Shown here: positions 34,774 through 45,619 of the stretch, in pieces
How the letters are laid out: each line of letters opens with the position of its first letter
How positions within the stretch are numbered: the stretch's first letter is position 1
Source: Malachius bipustulatus
Taxonomy: Eukaryota > Arthropoda > Insecta > Coleoptera > Melyridae
Reading direction: 5' to 3'
Assembly: GCA_910589415.1 (NCBI GenBank)
Contig: OU342633.1
Span: 53,748,404-53,812,403 of the forward strand
DNA: 64,000 nucleotides
Translations under genes and position numbers: made by a program
The notes under the pieces: generated by a model
What the model saw: only the letters and a program-made list of their open reading frames with translations
Database searches by the model: none
What the model was told of the DNA's origin: nothing

Positions 34774-35672
34774 TTTCAGAATGTTCCAGAACGTTCTAAA
34801 AAGTTCCAGAATGTTCTAGACTGTTCTAGAAAGTTTCAGATTGTTTTTGAATGTTCGGGAATGTCACAAAATGTTGATAGAATGTTCAATTCCAGAAGGT
34901 CGCAAGAAGCTCTATAAAAATCAGGAATGTTAATGTTCTGTAAAGTACTAGAACATTTCAGTAAGTTCCAGGAAGTTCTAGAAATTTACGATGTTCTAGA
35001 ATGTTCTTGAATCTTTCATAAAATTCTTGAATGATTTAAAATGTTCTGTAATGTCTCTTGTTAAAAATAATGTCTCTTGTAAGGTCTTTTATGGTGTTCG
35101 TTCAAGGATGTTTTAGAATATTCGAGAATGCTTAGAATGTTCGAGAAAACGTAAATACTGTTACAGAATGATCTTGAATGTTCCGAAATGTTCTTCAAAG
35201 TTACAGATTATTCTAGAATGTTTTCGAATGTTCTATATAACTCTAGAATGTCCTGGAATGTTGAGAATGCTTACAGAATGTTCTATAATTTTAGATCCGA
35301 GATGTTCTAGATAGTTTCAGAATAATCTATATAATGTTGGAGAATATTATAGAATATTCATACATGTTCTAAAATGTTTTAGAATGATATGGGATCTTCG
35401 AGAATGTTCTAGAATGTTTCCTAAAAATATTTCATAATGTTCGAGGATGTCCTAGAATGTTAGAATACCTAAGAATGTTACTTATAGCATTTTATAAAAT
35501 GTTTGTTTAGAGAATGTTCTAGATTATTACAGAATGTTAAATATAATGTGCTGAATGTTCGAAAATGTACTACGAAGCACTGGTTTTGGTTTTAAATCAT
35601 CCTGTTTTGGTGAGTGCACGTTCCAGTTCAGAAGGGACTAAGTCCAGAATCTTCTAAAACATTCTGACTTGC
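34774..35672. repeat. 10-bp satellite with heat-shock-element form
   Basis: About 0.8 kb of degenerate repeats of GAATGTTCTA run to about 35572, with weaker units to 35672. The unit reads as alternating GAA and TTC triplets separated by two bases, the consensus of heat-shock elements (GAAnnTTCnnGAA). Runs of several perfect triplets occur, for example TTCcaGAAcgTTCta at 34795 and neighbours. No coding. The array lies just upstream of the gypsy element. Confidence 0.85.
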
Positions 35673-35995
35673 TTCATTTCCGTCTTTGGGTGGCGATACA
35701 ATCCCACTTAGAAGAGCGACAGAGAGGCGTTTTCATCAGTATATTTTTGACAAACGATTATAGCGAATCAAGAAAAAGTCAAAGTGACGAAAAACGAATA
35801 ACGAGAAAATTGTAGGTAATAGTGAGATTCTCAGCAAGAAAGAGAGTATCTTCCAAAAAAGTAACGATATTACGGAAGTAACTGAGTAGAGCTGCAATGA
35901 GTGACAGTTAAGAGTTAATAAGTAAAAAACATAATAAAATAAAAAAGCAAACGAAAAAATGTTTAATAAAATAATTATGTAAAACATAAAAATGT

Positions 35996-37672
35996 TGTAA
36001 CGTGAATACGTCACCTGTTGTCCTTTTTGCAAAGCTTCCCTCGTTTTAAAGAGAATTGTAAAATTACAGTTCCCTACAACTCCCTATAATATAGATCGCA
36101 TCTTTGAACTGACTACCCACACTGTATCCCGGCGCTGGTACCGTCTGGATAATTCACTACTAGATGGCATTGCACGTTTCGTTTCACTAGGATTTTGAGT
36201 TCCTTTCAGGAACCAAATAAGTTGTCGTTTCAGTCAGATCCTGAGTTCCTTTCAGGAACCAAATAAGTTGTCAACTGTCAATCAGATTTCAGTATCTGCC
36301 CATGACATTTTCTCCTTTCACCAACCGAAGGCGGATTTCCTCTCAAGTTCACGGAACTGAATTCACTTCCTTTTTATCTGTCCATCAAGAAAGTTGATTC
36401 TCTTGATCGTTCCCATCGAAGCCTGTTGTTCAGGGTAAGTCGCCATTACAGATATTTTTGAAGAGAAGCTCTAATTCGATTATTACTTATTTTTAGCTTC
36501 GGGGATTTTATCTCAACTTTACCTTATACCTTATCTTTACCTTTATCTTTGGTAAATACCTTGTCCTTTCCGGTATTTACTAATTATCTGGATTTAATTG
36601 CCTATTGCAACCGAGGAAGCCATCTTGAACTAGGAGACAAAGGGAGCGGTGGCCCATTTTTGTTCTTCAACTATCTGAAGGATCTTTCCATCGTTTTCAT
36701 TTATCCATGGTGAAATAATTCAACGTTTCGAAGATCTTCAAAAACAACATAACATTTTCCTGGTGCTAGTGCTATCTTAGGACTTTTCAACCCCAGGAGC
36801 CTCGTCAGGGCGCGGTCCCTACACCTGCTGGTTTTCTTCTGGAGATTTCAATGCCTGATTAAGCACCACACCTAGTAAAGTCCAGGAGTTATTAATATCC
36901 TTTTTACTGTCAAAATAAAGACAGTTTTTACCTCAATCAGCTTCATCCCGGAAACTGTAAGTGTTGTCTTTTATTTTATCTCACCGATCATGACGAGGAA
37001 GGACTAGAAGATCAGTGCTAACTTAGTAAATTAATTAATTATCACTCACGAACTTTATCTTTCCCGATATAAATGATATCGGAAGTATCTTATTCTTTTG
37101 TACACAGCTGTACAAGATAAAGGATCCTTTATTTTCAAACAAACTGATTGTTTAAACATATTTATATCAGATTTAAAGCTTTTAAAATAAGACAGGATAA
37201 TTATTTGATTTTAAATTAAACAGGAAATGTAAACCATAATTTGCTCATTAAACATCTGTCCATTTTAACTTATTCTTTGAAAATCACATTAACATCTGTA
37301 TAACCCTAAATCTACTTTTTATTAGTTCTTCATAGAGTTTAGGTAGCACAATAAAAATAAGAACTCGAGCAAATCGAGTTAATAAGAACTGAAGAACTCT
37401 TTGGCATCCCTAATCTACCTTAGATACCTATATATAGGGTGTACCTTTTTAAATAATTAAAGCAGCAGAATAACTAGCACTCTGATAGTATTTGATTCAG
37501 TTTTCATGTTATTCAACATCATTATCTTCAGAGAAATTTGTCGTGAAAGTTTCTTTTGCAGTATTATCGTTTTGCCGAAACAACATTTTGCCCTTCGCTT
37601 GCACTGCAAGCTCTCGTTACTGCTACTTTTGACATTCCCTGATTTTATAATAATTATTTTGCTCACGCTGCA
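35996..37672 (+). repeat. 5' LTR of the gypsy element
   Basis: Starts TGTAACG and ends GCTGCA, with 1677 bp matching 45620-47296. An AATAAA at 36914-36919 is a candidate polyadenylation signal. GGGTAAGT at 36434 resembles a splice donor. Which segments are U3, R and U5 cannot be fixed by reading. Confidence 0.95.
36196..36272 (+). promoter_or_regulatory. Duplicated 31-bp motif in the LTR
   Basis: A 31-bp unit starting TGAGTTCCTTTCAGGAACC lies at 36196-36226 and 36242-36272, and again in the 3' LTR at 45820-45850 and 45866-45896. Each contains the inverted repeat GTTCCT-TTC-AGGAAC with an embedded TTCAGGAA (TTCnnGAA). Duplicated palindromic motifs in an LTR are often regulatory. Function here is inferred. 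Confidence 0.6.
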
Positions 37673-37674
37673 AT

Positions 37675-37692
37675 TGGCATTTCCCCGGCGGA
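37675..37692 (+). other. Putative primer-binding site
   Basis: Two bases after the 5' LTR the internal region reads TGGCATTTCCCCGGCGGA. It starts with TGG, complementary to the CCA end of a tRNA, as expected. I could not assign the tRNA. Confidence 0.6.
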
Positions 37693-38795
37693 GATCGAAT
37701 TCACCCTCAAACTTTGGATTAGAAACTACCTTAATTAAATAAAAGCACTTGATCTCTTCCTAGTTCCCATTATAAATGGAAAATTGATATTAACGTCATA
37801 AATTACTTTGTTCAGATGTATCGTACAGTTATCTTACTTTCTTAATGCATGATTATTATAGTTGCATGAACTCGCATGTTAGTCTAAGAATGTCTTAGTT
37901 AGTTATTGTGTTTTTACTGCTGGTGAATAATAGTGTCGTGACGCGAAAATACCTTATCTTCTTACCGCTACACTGCCGCTAAAGGGTAACCTTGCAAAAG
38001 GAGCTTTACGGAGTGGTTGTTAATACTGTCGCGAAGGTCTCGAGTAAGCTTTGGGAGAAGTTTGACTCCGTGCAAAGAGGATACTCTTAAGAGAGCTCTG
38101 CGATCAAACTGTCTTTGAAAGTTACATCCAAACATTTCCTTCATTAACATTATCCCATACCTTCGCTCATGAATTTTAAGTTAAATTCGAAATATCTGAA
38201 TTATCGATTAGCTGTTCCAACTGGTGTCCCTCTGTCATTGTCATACGCTGACAGATTGCTAAAGCAACGACAATTCTTTACGTGTAACGTAGAAAGTGAA
38301 TTCTTTACGTGTAAAGATACGTCATGGTGACATGTACTTCTTCCGATCCCTACCTTACCGACTCTAGAGAATATCTGTACTTACCGACATACCTAGGCAT
38401 ATTTAAATATTGCCTTATCTTATCTTAGTATCTCTCTAGATTACCTTTATCTCTCTCTCTACTAAGAAATTATATCTTATATCGGTATTTTAGTTTTTTT
38501 TTTTGAATTACCGTGACCTATTTTTCGTTTTAAAACGAAGGGAATTCTTTTGAATTTAAATCTCTCTCTCTCTCACTTGTACTGGTGACGTGACGTCACA
38601 GCCAAGTCAAGTAGGCCAGGTTTATTCTTTCTTTATATAGGCCAGGTTCATTCTTTCCTTATTTAGGCCAGGTACACTAGGTGCTACGTTGCCTACCTGT
38701 GCTGATAATACTACTGTCTTCTCTCTAGAATAAAATAAAAAAAAATTTTATTCTCATCTATCTATACTATATTATAGTACCTACATTTTTCTAAA
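37693..38795 (+). other. 5' leader of the gypsy element
   Basis: Non-coding leader of about 1.1 kb between the primer-binding site and gag. It contains a TATCTTA-rich segment, a direct repeat of AATTCTTTACGTGTAA (about 38271 and 38300), and three spaced copies of AGGCCAGGT (about 38613-38672). Confidence 0.7.
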
Positions 38796-40187
38796 ATGAA
38801 CCCCGCTTCAGCCCTGCTCAGCGATGAGCTTACCTATGAGATTGCGTTGAGGAACCAAACACCTCAAAGTACGCAAGACAAGCGAAGGAAACAATTCCGA
38901 GCGCTTATTAATAGGGAAGATTCTACGGTAGCGTTAGAGTCACCCTACGATTTTGATAAGGATCTTTCTGAAATCAAAGCAACTTTGCTAGATTTAAAGA
39001 AAAAGATTCCTGAAGCTTCTGGATTGTTCACTGATCTTGCAAGCAGACGTATCCCTTTTCGAGTGGATCATGTTATAGCTCGAATAAACAGATTAAATGT
39101 TGAAGCTGATGCTTCTAAGAAATTTCATAGAGATGAGGCTTATGGAGAAGCACTCCAGTTGGAGGGAGAATGGCTTCTGAAGTTGGATGAGAATGAACCA
39201 GTCGTTCCTCCTGTTTCTGATATCTCGCAATCATCTACCTCAACAGCTAGTACCAAGTACAGTGTCCCTGTACATAAGTGGAACCTAAGGTTTTCAGGCT
39301 CTAGTAAAGACAACCTGATTTATTTCCTAGAAAGGATTCGAGAATTGCAAATCTCGCGGAATGTTTCCGATGAGAATCTTTTTACTTCAGCAGTTGACTT
39401 ATTTGAGGATAAGGCCCTCACCTGGTATCGCAGTGTTGCCGGTTCGTTAAAATCTTGGCAAGAAATTAAGTTGAAGTTGAAGGAAACTTTCTTACCCCTA
39501 TCTTACGATGATGATCTTCTCAATGAGATAAATCATCGCACTCAAGGAGAAGAGGAGCTAGTAGCCCTGTATGTAGCCTCCATGAAAGAACTTTTCAAAA
39601 GACTTTCAATTATTCCCTCAGAGGAGGAACAGTTTAAGATCATAAAGCGGAATCTACACCCCTACTTCTTGAACCATTTGGCTCTGGTTGAAGTGTCAAC
39701 TGCCAATGAGATTATCTCTATATGCAAGAAACTAGAAGACAATAGGGCCATGATTTCTAAATATCGACCCCCTCCCTCAAAGAAGGTGCATAGTCTCCTT
39801 AGTTCAGACCTGGCATGTCCAGATGAGGCCATTCTAACATCGGCAAAACATTCCTTTGTCCCTTCAAGGTCAACTTCTCGTCTTTCAGGAAAACGTGATG
39901 CAGGTCACGACCAAGCTCCTTTACCTTTCTGTTGGAATTGTTCTAACCAGGGTCATCTCTACCCTAAATGTCGAAAACCCAGAACCATTTTCTGCTACGG
40001 TTGTGGAAAGAAAGATGTTTTTAAACCAAAATGTCCCTCTTGTTCACCGAACTATTCTCGCCCAAAAAACGAGATGACTGCGCGTCAGGGTGCAACGCAG
40101 CAGGAGCCAAGACACCCAAAAGTATCTCTCCCTTCGAAGAGGCCCGTGGATACAAACCACGCAAGCCCCTCCGAAAACCAAAAGTAA
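38796..40187 (+). CDS. Gag polyprotein of the gypsy element (463 aa)
   Basis: Structural protein that packages element RNA into virus-like particles in the cytoplasm. Residues 160-300 carry the retrotransposon gag fold signature: KWNLRFSG, then FEDKALTWYR, then KLKETFLP about 30 residues on. Near the C-terminus there is a zinc knuckle CWNCSNQGHLYPKC (residues 379-392, pattern CX2CX4HX4C). A second cluster starts CYGCGKKDVFKPKC (400-413) and continues with PSC. It lacks the histidine and instead gives CX2CX9CX2C. The frame is open from ATG to stop. The last 120 bases overlap pol, and A AAA AAC at 40064-40070 lies in frame, so most ribosomes would end at 40187 and a minority would continue into pol. 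The start is the first ATG after the leader. Confidence 0.95.
   Translation: MNPASALLSDELTYEIALRNQTPQSTQDKRRKQFRALINREDSTVALESPYDFDKDLSEIKATLLDLKKKIPEASGLFTDLASRRIPFRVDHVIARINRLNVEADASKKFHRDEAYGEALQLEGEWLLKLDENEPVVPPVSDISQSSTSTASTKYSVPVHKWNLRFSGSSKDNLIYFLERIRELQISRNVSDENLFTSAVDLFEDKALTWYRSVAGSLKSWQEIKLKLKETFLPLSYDDDLLNEINHRTQGEEELVALYVASMKELFKRLSIIPSEEEQFKIIKRNLHPYFLNHLALVEVSTANEIISICKKLEDNRAMISKYRPPPSKKVHSLLSSDLACPDEAILTSAKHSFVPSRSTSRLSGKRDAGHDQAPLPFCWNCSNQGHLYPKCRKPRTIFCYGCGKKDVFKPKCPSCSPNYSRPKNEMTARQGATQQEPRHPKVSLPSKRPVDTNHASPSENQK
40064..40070 (+). promoter_or_regulatory. -1 ribosomal frameshift site A AAA AAC
   Basis: In the gag frame the codons are AAA (40065-40067) and AAC (40068-40070), preceded by A. 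This is exactly the X XXY YYZ heptamer. A one-base slip back gives AAA AAA CGA, the pol frame. An 8-10-base spacer is followed by a GC-rich stretch with TGCG and CGCA about 12 bases apart, a possible stem. Confidence 0.85.
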
Positions 40188-43100
40188 ATATCTTTACGAC
40201 TGCGGACCTCCACCATCAAAGGAATATGTGGAAGGTCTGGTTAAATAGAGTCTCTGATTTCTATCGGACTCCAATTGTCATCCCTAAAAATAAACCTAGT
40301 AGGTCTACGACCCCTGAAATGATACCCCCAATCGTGTCTCAAATTCTACAACCCGATCCAGTAGATAACCGTCCCTATATCTCGGTGGATATGCAAGGAA
40401 AGCGTTTCACTGCTCTTTTTGACACTGGAGCAAATATTTCGGTTTGTGATGTTGAAGTCATAAAAGAAATTTTCGGCAGAACCCATGATTCCTCTGGAAA
40501 TTCAGATCTCTTATGTTCCCTTCGAAATGCAGATGGTTCACCATTACCTGTCACTTCAATCTTGGACCTTACCTTAACTATTGATGACGTCACTAAAGTT
40601 GTTCGTTTTCATGTTGTACCTTCTATCTTGCCCGAGATTATCTTAGGTATGAACGTGGCCATAGCTTTCAATATCTCTATTGATTTTTCCAGAGATTCAT
40701 TTGAGGTTAGAGACCGGGTGGATCCTCCCTCTTGTTTTGAAGAACCCCAGGTTAGCACCATAAGTAGAATCCAAGATTTTTCTACTCTTCCTCCTGAAGA
40801 TGTCGTGAAATTAAACCCAATTATCGAAAAATTTCAAATTTTATCTCCTATCGATGTGCTGCCGGAAACTTCTGTTCTCTGTCATTCTATAGAGACCCCG
40901 AATGCCAAACCTTTTCGGCAAAGGCAGTATCCCTTGTCTCCGGCAGTTCAAAAATTTCTAAATGAGGAAATTGATAAGCTTTTGAAACTTAACATCATAG
41001 AGAAAAGTAATTCCCCCTGGTGTTCGCCAGTCCTTTTAGTGAAGAAAAAGGATAATACCTATCGCATGTGCTTTGATGGGAGAAAACTAAACGAAGTTAC
41101 CACCCATGATGCATACCCTCTACCTAGGATAGATTCAATTCTCTGTAAACTGCGAGACGCTAATTTTCTTTCCTCTATAGACTTAAAGCAAGCCTTTTTC
41201 CAAGTACCTCTAGACGCTGATTCACGTCCAAAGACAGCTTTTATAGTACCCGGAAGGGGTTTATACCAGTTCCGGCGTATGCCTTTTGGTTTGCGGAACA
41301 GCGCGCAAACGCAACAACGTCTCATGGACAGGATCATTGGACCTGACCTCGAGCCGTTTGTTTTTGTCTATCTGGATGACATAATTGTTGTCACTCATAC
41401 CTTTGAGAAACATCTTGAAGTTCTAAACGAAGTCTATGAAAGGTTACGTAAGGCCAACCTCACTGTGAATTTTAAGAAGTGTCAATTTTGTCGTGACTCT
41501 CTTTCTTTCCTTGGATTTATTGTAGACAAACAAGGTCTCCGTGTTTGTGAAGACAAAGTAAAGTCAATCACAGAAGCTCCCATTCCTCGCAACACCACAG
41601 GTGTCAGGCACATTCTAGGCATTTTGCAATACTATCGTAGATTCGTCAAAGACTTTTCCACTATTAGTGCCCCTATCTCTGCACTTTTGCACAATAGAAA
41701 GAAGGGACAGTCTATTACTTGGACTTCAGAAGCTGACCAAGCCTTTAAACTTCTTAAAGAACGCCTAACATCGGCCCCTGTCTTGGCTAGCCCTGATTTT
41801 TCCAAGCCTTTCTGCATACAAACTGATGCGAGTGACTATGGAATCGGCGCAGTTCTGTATCAAGAAGACGAAGGTTTTGAACACCCAATAGCCTACGCTA
41901 GTCGCACTCTCTCTAAGGCAGAGAGGAAATACTATGCTACCGAAAAAGAATGTCTCGGAGTCCTTTTCGGCATAGAGCATTTTCGTCCCTATGTTGAAGG
42001 CACCAAATTCACGGTCTATACCGACCATGCCTCTCTTCTCTGGCTTAAAAATTTTAAGGAGCCCACAGGTCGTTTAGCTAGGTGGTGTGTACGACTTAGC
42101 CAGTTCAATTACGAGATGAAACATCGCAAGGGATCTTGTAATGTTCCAGCAGATTTCCTTTCTCGAAATATCTCTCTCTTAACCGCGAATGATCTTACAC
42201 CAGATGAGTGGTATAGGAAAATGGTGGAAAACGTCACGGGAAATCCAGATAGTTACCCAAATTTCACGGTTGAAAACGGTCTTCTTCTCAAACATCTGAA
42301 GCCGAACCATTCCTTATCGTCAAATCTTTCCAATTGGAAAATAGTCATACCTACACCAAATAGGGATGATGTTGTCGCGTCTTTTCATAATCCCCCTACT
42401 TCGGCCCATTTCGGCGTAAGAAAAACCAAGGCACGAATATCGGAATTCTACTATTGGCCCAAAATGGACCTAACGGTAAAGAATTTCATACGAAATTGTC
42501 AGGTTTGCGGTGCTCACAACTCGACTAATGTCGCTCGTGCTGGTTTAATGGGTGGTTACAAAAGCATAAGCTTTCCTTTTCAATTTATCTCCATAGACTT
42601 TATGGGCCCCTTTCCTAGGTCGAAAGCCAGGAATACACAACTTCTCGTAGTCACAGATTGGTTCTCCAAATTCGTGCTGGTAAAGCCCATGCCGAACGCA
42701 ACCGCAGCTGCAGTTGTAAAATATCTCGAAAATCAAGTTTTCTTGATCTTTGGTGTCCCTCAAATTGTTCTCTGCGATAACGCTCAGATTTTTAAGAGTA
42801 CTCAGTTCACCAAGTTATTGGAAGAGTACCAAGTTAATTTGTGGTATAGTGCTAGACACTTGTCACAAGTCAACCCTACCGAGAGGACCAATCGAACTTT
42901 GCTTACCGCTATCTCGTCTTATGTGAAAGATAATCACAAAGACTGGGATAAAAATGTCTACAAGGTGGCCCAGGCAATTAATTTGTCTGAGAACGAAGTC
43001 ACCAAACATTTTCCTGCTTTTCTTGTTTTCGCTCGAAACATACCTATTGACGGAACCTTTTATGGTCCTGTCGAAAATAACTACCTTGCCCTACCAGAAG

Positions 43101-43456
43101 ATCTTTCTTATGTGCATAGGGAAAATAATATCTCCAGATTACCTCCTATCTTTGAAGACGTCAGAGTCAAATTAAAAAAGGCTTATGACGTAAATAAGAA
43201 GTATTATGATCTGCGTAAGCGCCCAGATGTTTTCCAGGAAGGAGAGTTAGTATGGAAACATACTTACCCCCTTTCGAATGCTGCAAAGAACTTTGCTGCT
43301 AAACTGGCCCCCAAATTCGTACTTTGCCGAATTTCCAAGGCAATATCTAAATTAGTGTACGAACTACAGGATCAGGAAGGCAACCCGCTAGGTCGCTGGC
43401 ATGCGAAGGACTTAAAGGCGTACGGAGGCAAAGATCCGCCACGAATTGATGAATAG
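40064..43456 (+). CDS. Pol polyprotein: protease, reverse transcriptase, RNase H, integrase
   Basis: Translated as a Gag-Pol fusion after the -1 slip. An internal ATG at 40031 is not the likely start, so residues here are counted from it for convenience. Protease: LFDTGAN, catalytic D131. Reverse transcriptase: WCSPVLLVKKKD, then FQVPL, then YLDD at 447-450. RNase H: QTDASDYG with D599, then YTDHASL. Integrase: zinc domain H786/H793/C823/C826, then catalytic D856 (SIDFMG), D916 (CDNAQ) and E951 (NPTER). The spacing from D916 to E951 is 34 intervening residues. The frame is open throughout, about 1130 codons, with all catalytic residues kept. Integrase after RNase H is the Ty3/gypsy order. Near the last catalytic residue the usual HPQ-type text reads HLSQ, a small oddity. 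There is no chromodomain that I recognise at the C-terminus. Confidence 0.95.
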   Translation, partial: KKRDDCASGCNAAGAKTPKSISPFEEARGYKPRKPLRKPKVNIFTTADLHHQRNMWKVWLNRVSDFYRTPIVIPKNKPSRSTTPEMIPPIVSQILQPDPVDNRPYISVDMQGKRFTALFDTGANISVCDVEVIKEIFGRTHDSSGNSDLLCSLRNADGSPLPVTSILDLTLTIDDVTKVVRFHVVPSILPEIILGMNVAIAFNISIDFSRDSFEVRDRVDPPSCFEEPQVSTISRIQDFSTLPPEDVVKLNPIIEKFQILSPIDVLPETSVLCHSIETPNAKPFRQRQYPLSPAVQKFLNEEIDKLLKLNIIEKSNSPWCSPVLLVKKKDNTYRMCFDGRKLNEVTTHDAYPLPRIDSILCKLRDANFLSSIDLKQAFFQVPLDADSRPKTAFIVPGRGLYQFRRMPFGLRNSAQTQQRLMDRIIGPDLEPFVFVYLDDIIVVTHTFEKHLEVLNEVYERLRKANLTVNFKKCQFCRDSLSFLGFIVDKQGLRVCEDKVKSITEAPIPRNTTGVRHILGILQYYRRFVKDFSTISAPISALLHNRKKGQSITWTSEADQAFKLLKERLTSAPVLASPDFSKPFCIQTDASDYGIGAVLYQEDEGFEHPIAYASRTLSKAERKYYATEKECLGVLFGIEHFRPYVEGTKFTVYTDHASLLWLKNFKEPTGRLARWCVRLSQFNYEMKHRKGSCNVPADFLSRNISLLTANDLTPDEWYRKMVENVTGNPDSYPNFTVENGLLLKHLKPNHSLSSNLSNWKIVIPTPNRDDVVASFHNPPTSAHFGVRKTKARISEFYYWPKMDLTVKNFIRNCQVCGAHNSTNVARAGLMGGYKSISFPFQFISIDFMGPFPRSKARNTQLLVVTDWFSKFVLVKPMPNATAAAVVKYLENQVFLIFGVPQIVLCDNAQIFKSTQFTKLLEEYQVNLWYSARHLSQVNPTERTNRTLLTAISSYVKDNHKDWDKNVYKVAQAINLSENEVTKHFPAFLVFARNIPIDGTFYGPVENNYLALPEDLSYVHRENNISRLPPIFEDVRVKLKKAYDVNKKYYDLRKRPDVFQEGELVWKHTYPLSNAAKNFAAKLAPKFVLCRISKAISKLVYELQDQEGNPLGRWHAKDLKAYGGKDPPRIDE

Positions 43457-45605
43457 TTCACTTCCTTCTCTCTCCAGAAATCTTATTTCTACCTAATTTC
43501 TATCTTCTCTACAGCATATACAAACTCCTGTTTGGAATGAGGTTAGACAATACGCGAATTGAGAAGGCTATGTCTTTTGTCGTATCTAGAATGAATGAAG
43601 AATGTATGCAGAATGAACACCGTATCTTTCAAAGCATTTCTCAAGGATCTCGAAACTAGCTGTGTGAATGTGAGCTCAAAGTATAAATGTTGCTAATTTT
43701 GGGATCGGTATCTGTTATCCTCAGTCTCTTATCTTGTTCTATCGCTCAAATTTTGAGAACCCATAATTTTTCTGGTTATCTAAACTTTTACCTCAAGAAG
43801 AAGCTATTCATCTATCTTATCTGGCTAACGTTTACGAGTCTAATGTTATCTTTTAAGTTTTTTTTTTTTTTGTGTTCATTGAACCAAAGGGAAACACTAT
43901 CTTACCGTTGTATCTACCTTATCTTGTCTTTTACCTTTCTCTTATCTACTATCTATCCTAGGGTGCTTTCCCGACAGTTTCCGCCCTGCTACGTGCTAAA
44001 GTGAAAACTGCTCTGCTTGTCCAATCAGACGACAGCAGATACCTTTTATCTTATCTTCCCTTACCTTATTTATTAGCACCACAGTAAAATGGTGGTTAAT
44101 GCTTATCTTAGATATTCTTTTCAATGAAGAAAAGAAATTATCTTATCTTACCTTACCTTATCTATTAGTACCATAATGAAATGGTGACTAATGCCTATCT
44201 TAGATATTCTTTTCGTAGAAGAAAAGAAATTATCTGATCTTACCTTACCTTATCTATTAGTACCATAATGAAATGGTAGCTAATGCTTATCTTAGATATT
44301 CTTTTCGATGAAGAAAAGACATTATCTTATCTTACCTTAATATCTTTACCTATTAGCTTCATAATGAAATGATAGCTAATCATTATCTTCTCTGCGAATA
44401 TTTTCCCAGATGGAAAATAGAAATCTATGTGAATTCGAGTTCTGAATTTGCAAAAGAGGCCCTAGATATTCAGTGCTGAAGTAAAGGAATCTGAACACTG
44501 GTATCGAATGTCCCCTATCTCAGCGATGAAAATGGTCTTCCCATTTTGCCTTATCTTTCCGAGTGATTGAGCTATCTTACTGTGTCTTTGATGAAAATCT
44601 AGTAATCCAGGCGATTATTGAGGATTTCTTGAAGTGATTATTGGAAATATCCAAGTAATTTGTTCCGTATGACCTTTGAGATTTATCTGACAAGGACACG
44701 TGAAGTGACTCTCAATGATCAGTTATCTTAGTTTTGTCCCTTTGTAACTAGTAGTAGTGAGAACAACTACTTATCTATTTCGAAACTTTCCCATAAAGGA
44801 GTAGAATTATCTACATTTCGTTTTTCTTACATTTATATCTTCCCCTATCTATTTTCATTGTAAGGAATGAAAATTATGTACATTATCTCTTCCCATTCGC
44901 ATATGTTTGCGAATACCTTTTGAGTTATCTGTATATATGTCTAATTATATCTATCTCGCTACCTTGACTTTTAATGATGAAGTCAGAATTTCTGGATTTA
45001 TTTAGTTGTCCATTCTATCGAGTAGCAGCCCTGTTTCCGAGAGTTTTGGTTTGTGTGAAAACTCCCATAGCAATTTTCTTAGTCCTTCAGTGTTGGCGGT
45101 TTTTGAAACCCCAGGCTGAAGTAGTGTTCAAAACTATGGGTGGTTGAACATCAAACAAAACAGTGCAGCTCTATTAACAGCGAGCCTGTTATACCGAAAT
45201 GTTATAACTTAATTTTAATTCTTGTATATACAATATCTAATTATAAGTGTTTATAATAATAATCAACTTAGTAGCATGTTATCTAGAAAGAATGCATGTA
45301 CATTTTCTTTTATCTACTTAGCATTAAGGTTTTGTAACTATAAATTTAATCTGCATGAGCGAGTTAAATATTTCTTTTTGTATTGTATAGCTAGTTAAAG
45401 TGACTAACTGTGCGATATTATCTGAACGAATAGTAAACAAGGTAGAAAACTTTTACAAAGTTTGTTTTTGTAAAACACTATTCTCTCTCTTTTTCGATTT
45501 GTGTTGTCCTTGTTGGTCATCCACAATCATACCTTCATGTATACCCTTCTACGGGTATAGAAAGAACTAGAATTCTCTTCTAGTTTTTGAATTTTCTCTT
45601 GCATC
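43457..45605 (+). other. Long 3' non-coding region of the gypsy element
   Basis: No env-like frame with convincing features. A 105-codon frame at 43687-44004 starts with a hydrophobic segment (LILGSVSVILSLLSCS) and has more hydrophobic stretches, but it is T-rich and may be chance. The region is dense in TATCTTA/TTATC words (GATA on the other strand). Confidence 0.7.
44071..44400 (+). repeat. Tandem 92-bp repeats in the 3' region of the gypsy element
   Basis: TATTAGYACCATAATGAAAT-type starts lie at 44071, 44163, 44255 and 44351 (periods 92, 92, 96). Each unit contains TTATCTTAGATATTCTTTTC and GAAGAAAAGA. The last unit is partial. Confidence 0.85.
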
Positions 45606-45619
45606 GGAAAGGGGAGGTG
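45606..45619 (+). other. Polypurine tract
   Basis: GGAAAGGGGAGG (45606-45617) directly precedes the 3' LTR, with TG between. This is the expected plus-strand priming site. Confidence 0.85.

Noticed and set aside
34774..35672. CRISPR-like array
   Set aside because: Short 10-bp degenerate tandem units without spacers, in a eukaryotic genome.
40031..40063. Independent start of pol at the internal ATG 40031
   Set aside because: The in-phase A AAA AAC heptamer at 40064 explains pol expression. The upstream stretch is gag in another frame.
43687..44004. Env-like protein after pol
   Set aside because: Only 105 codons, T-rich, with no cleavage site, cysteine pattern or splice signal that would support an envelope gene.
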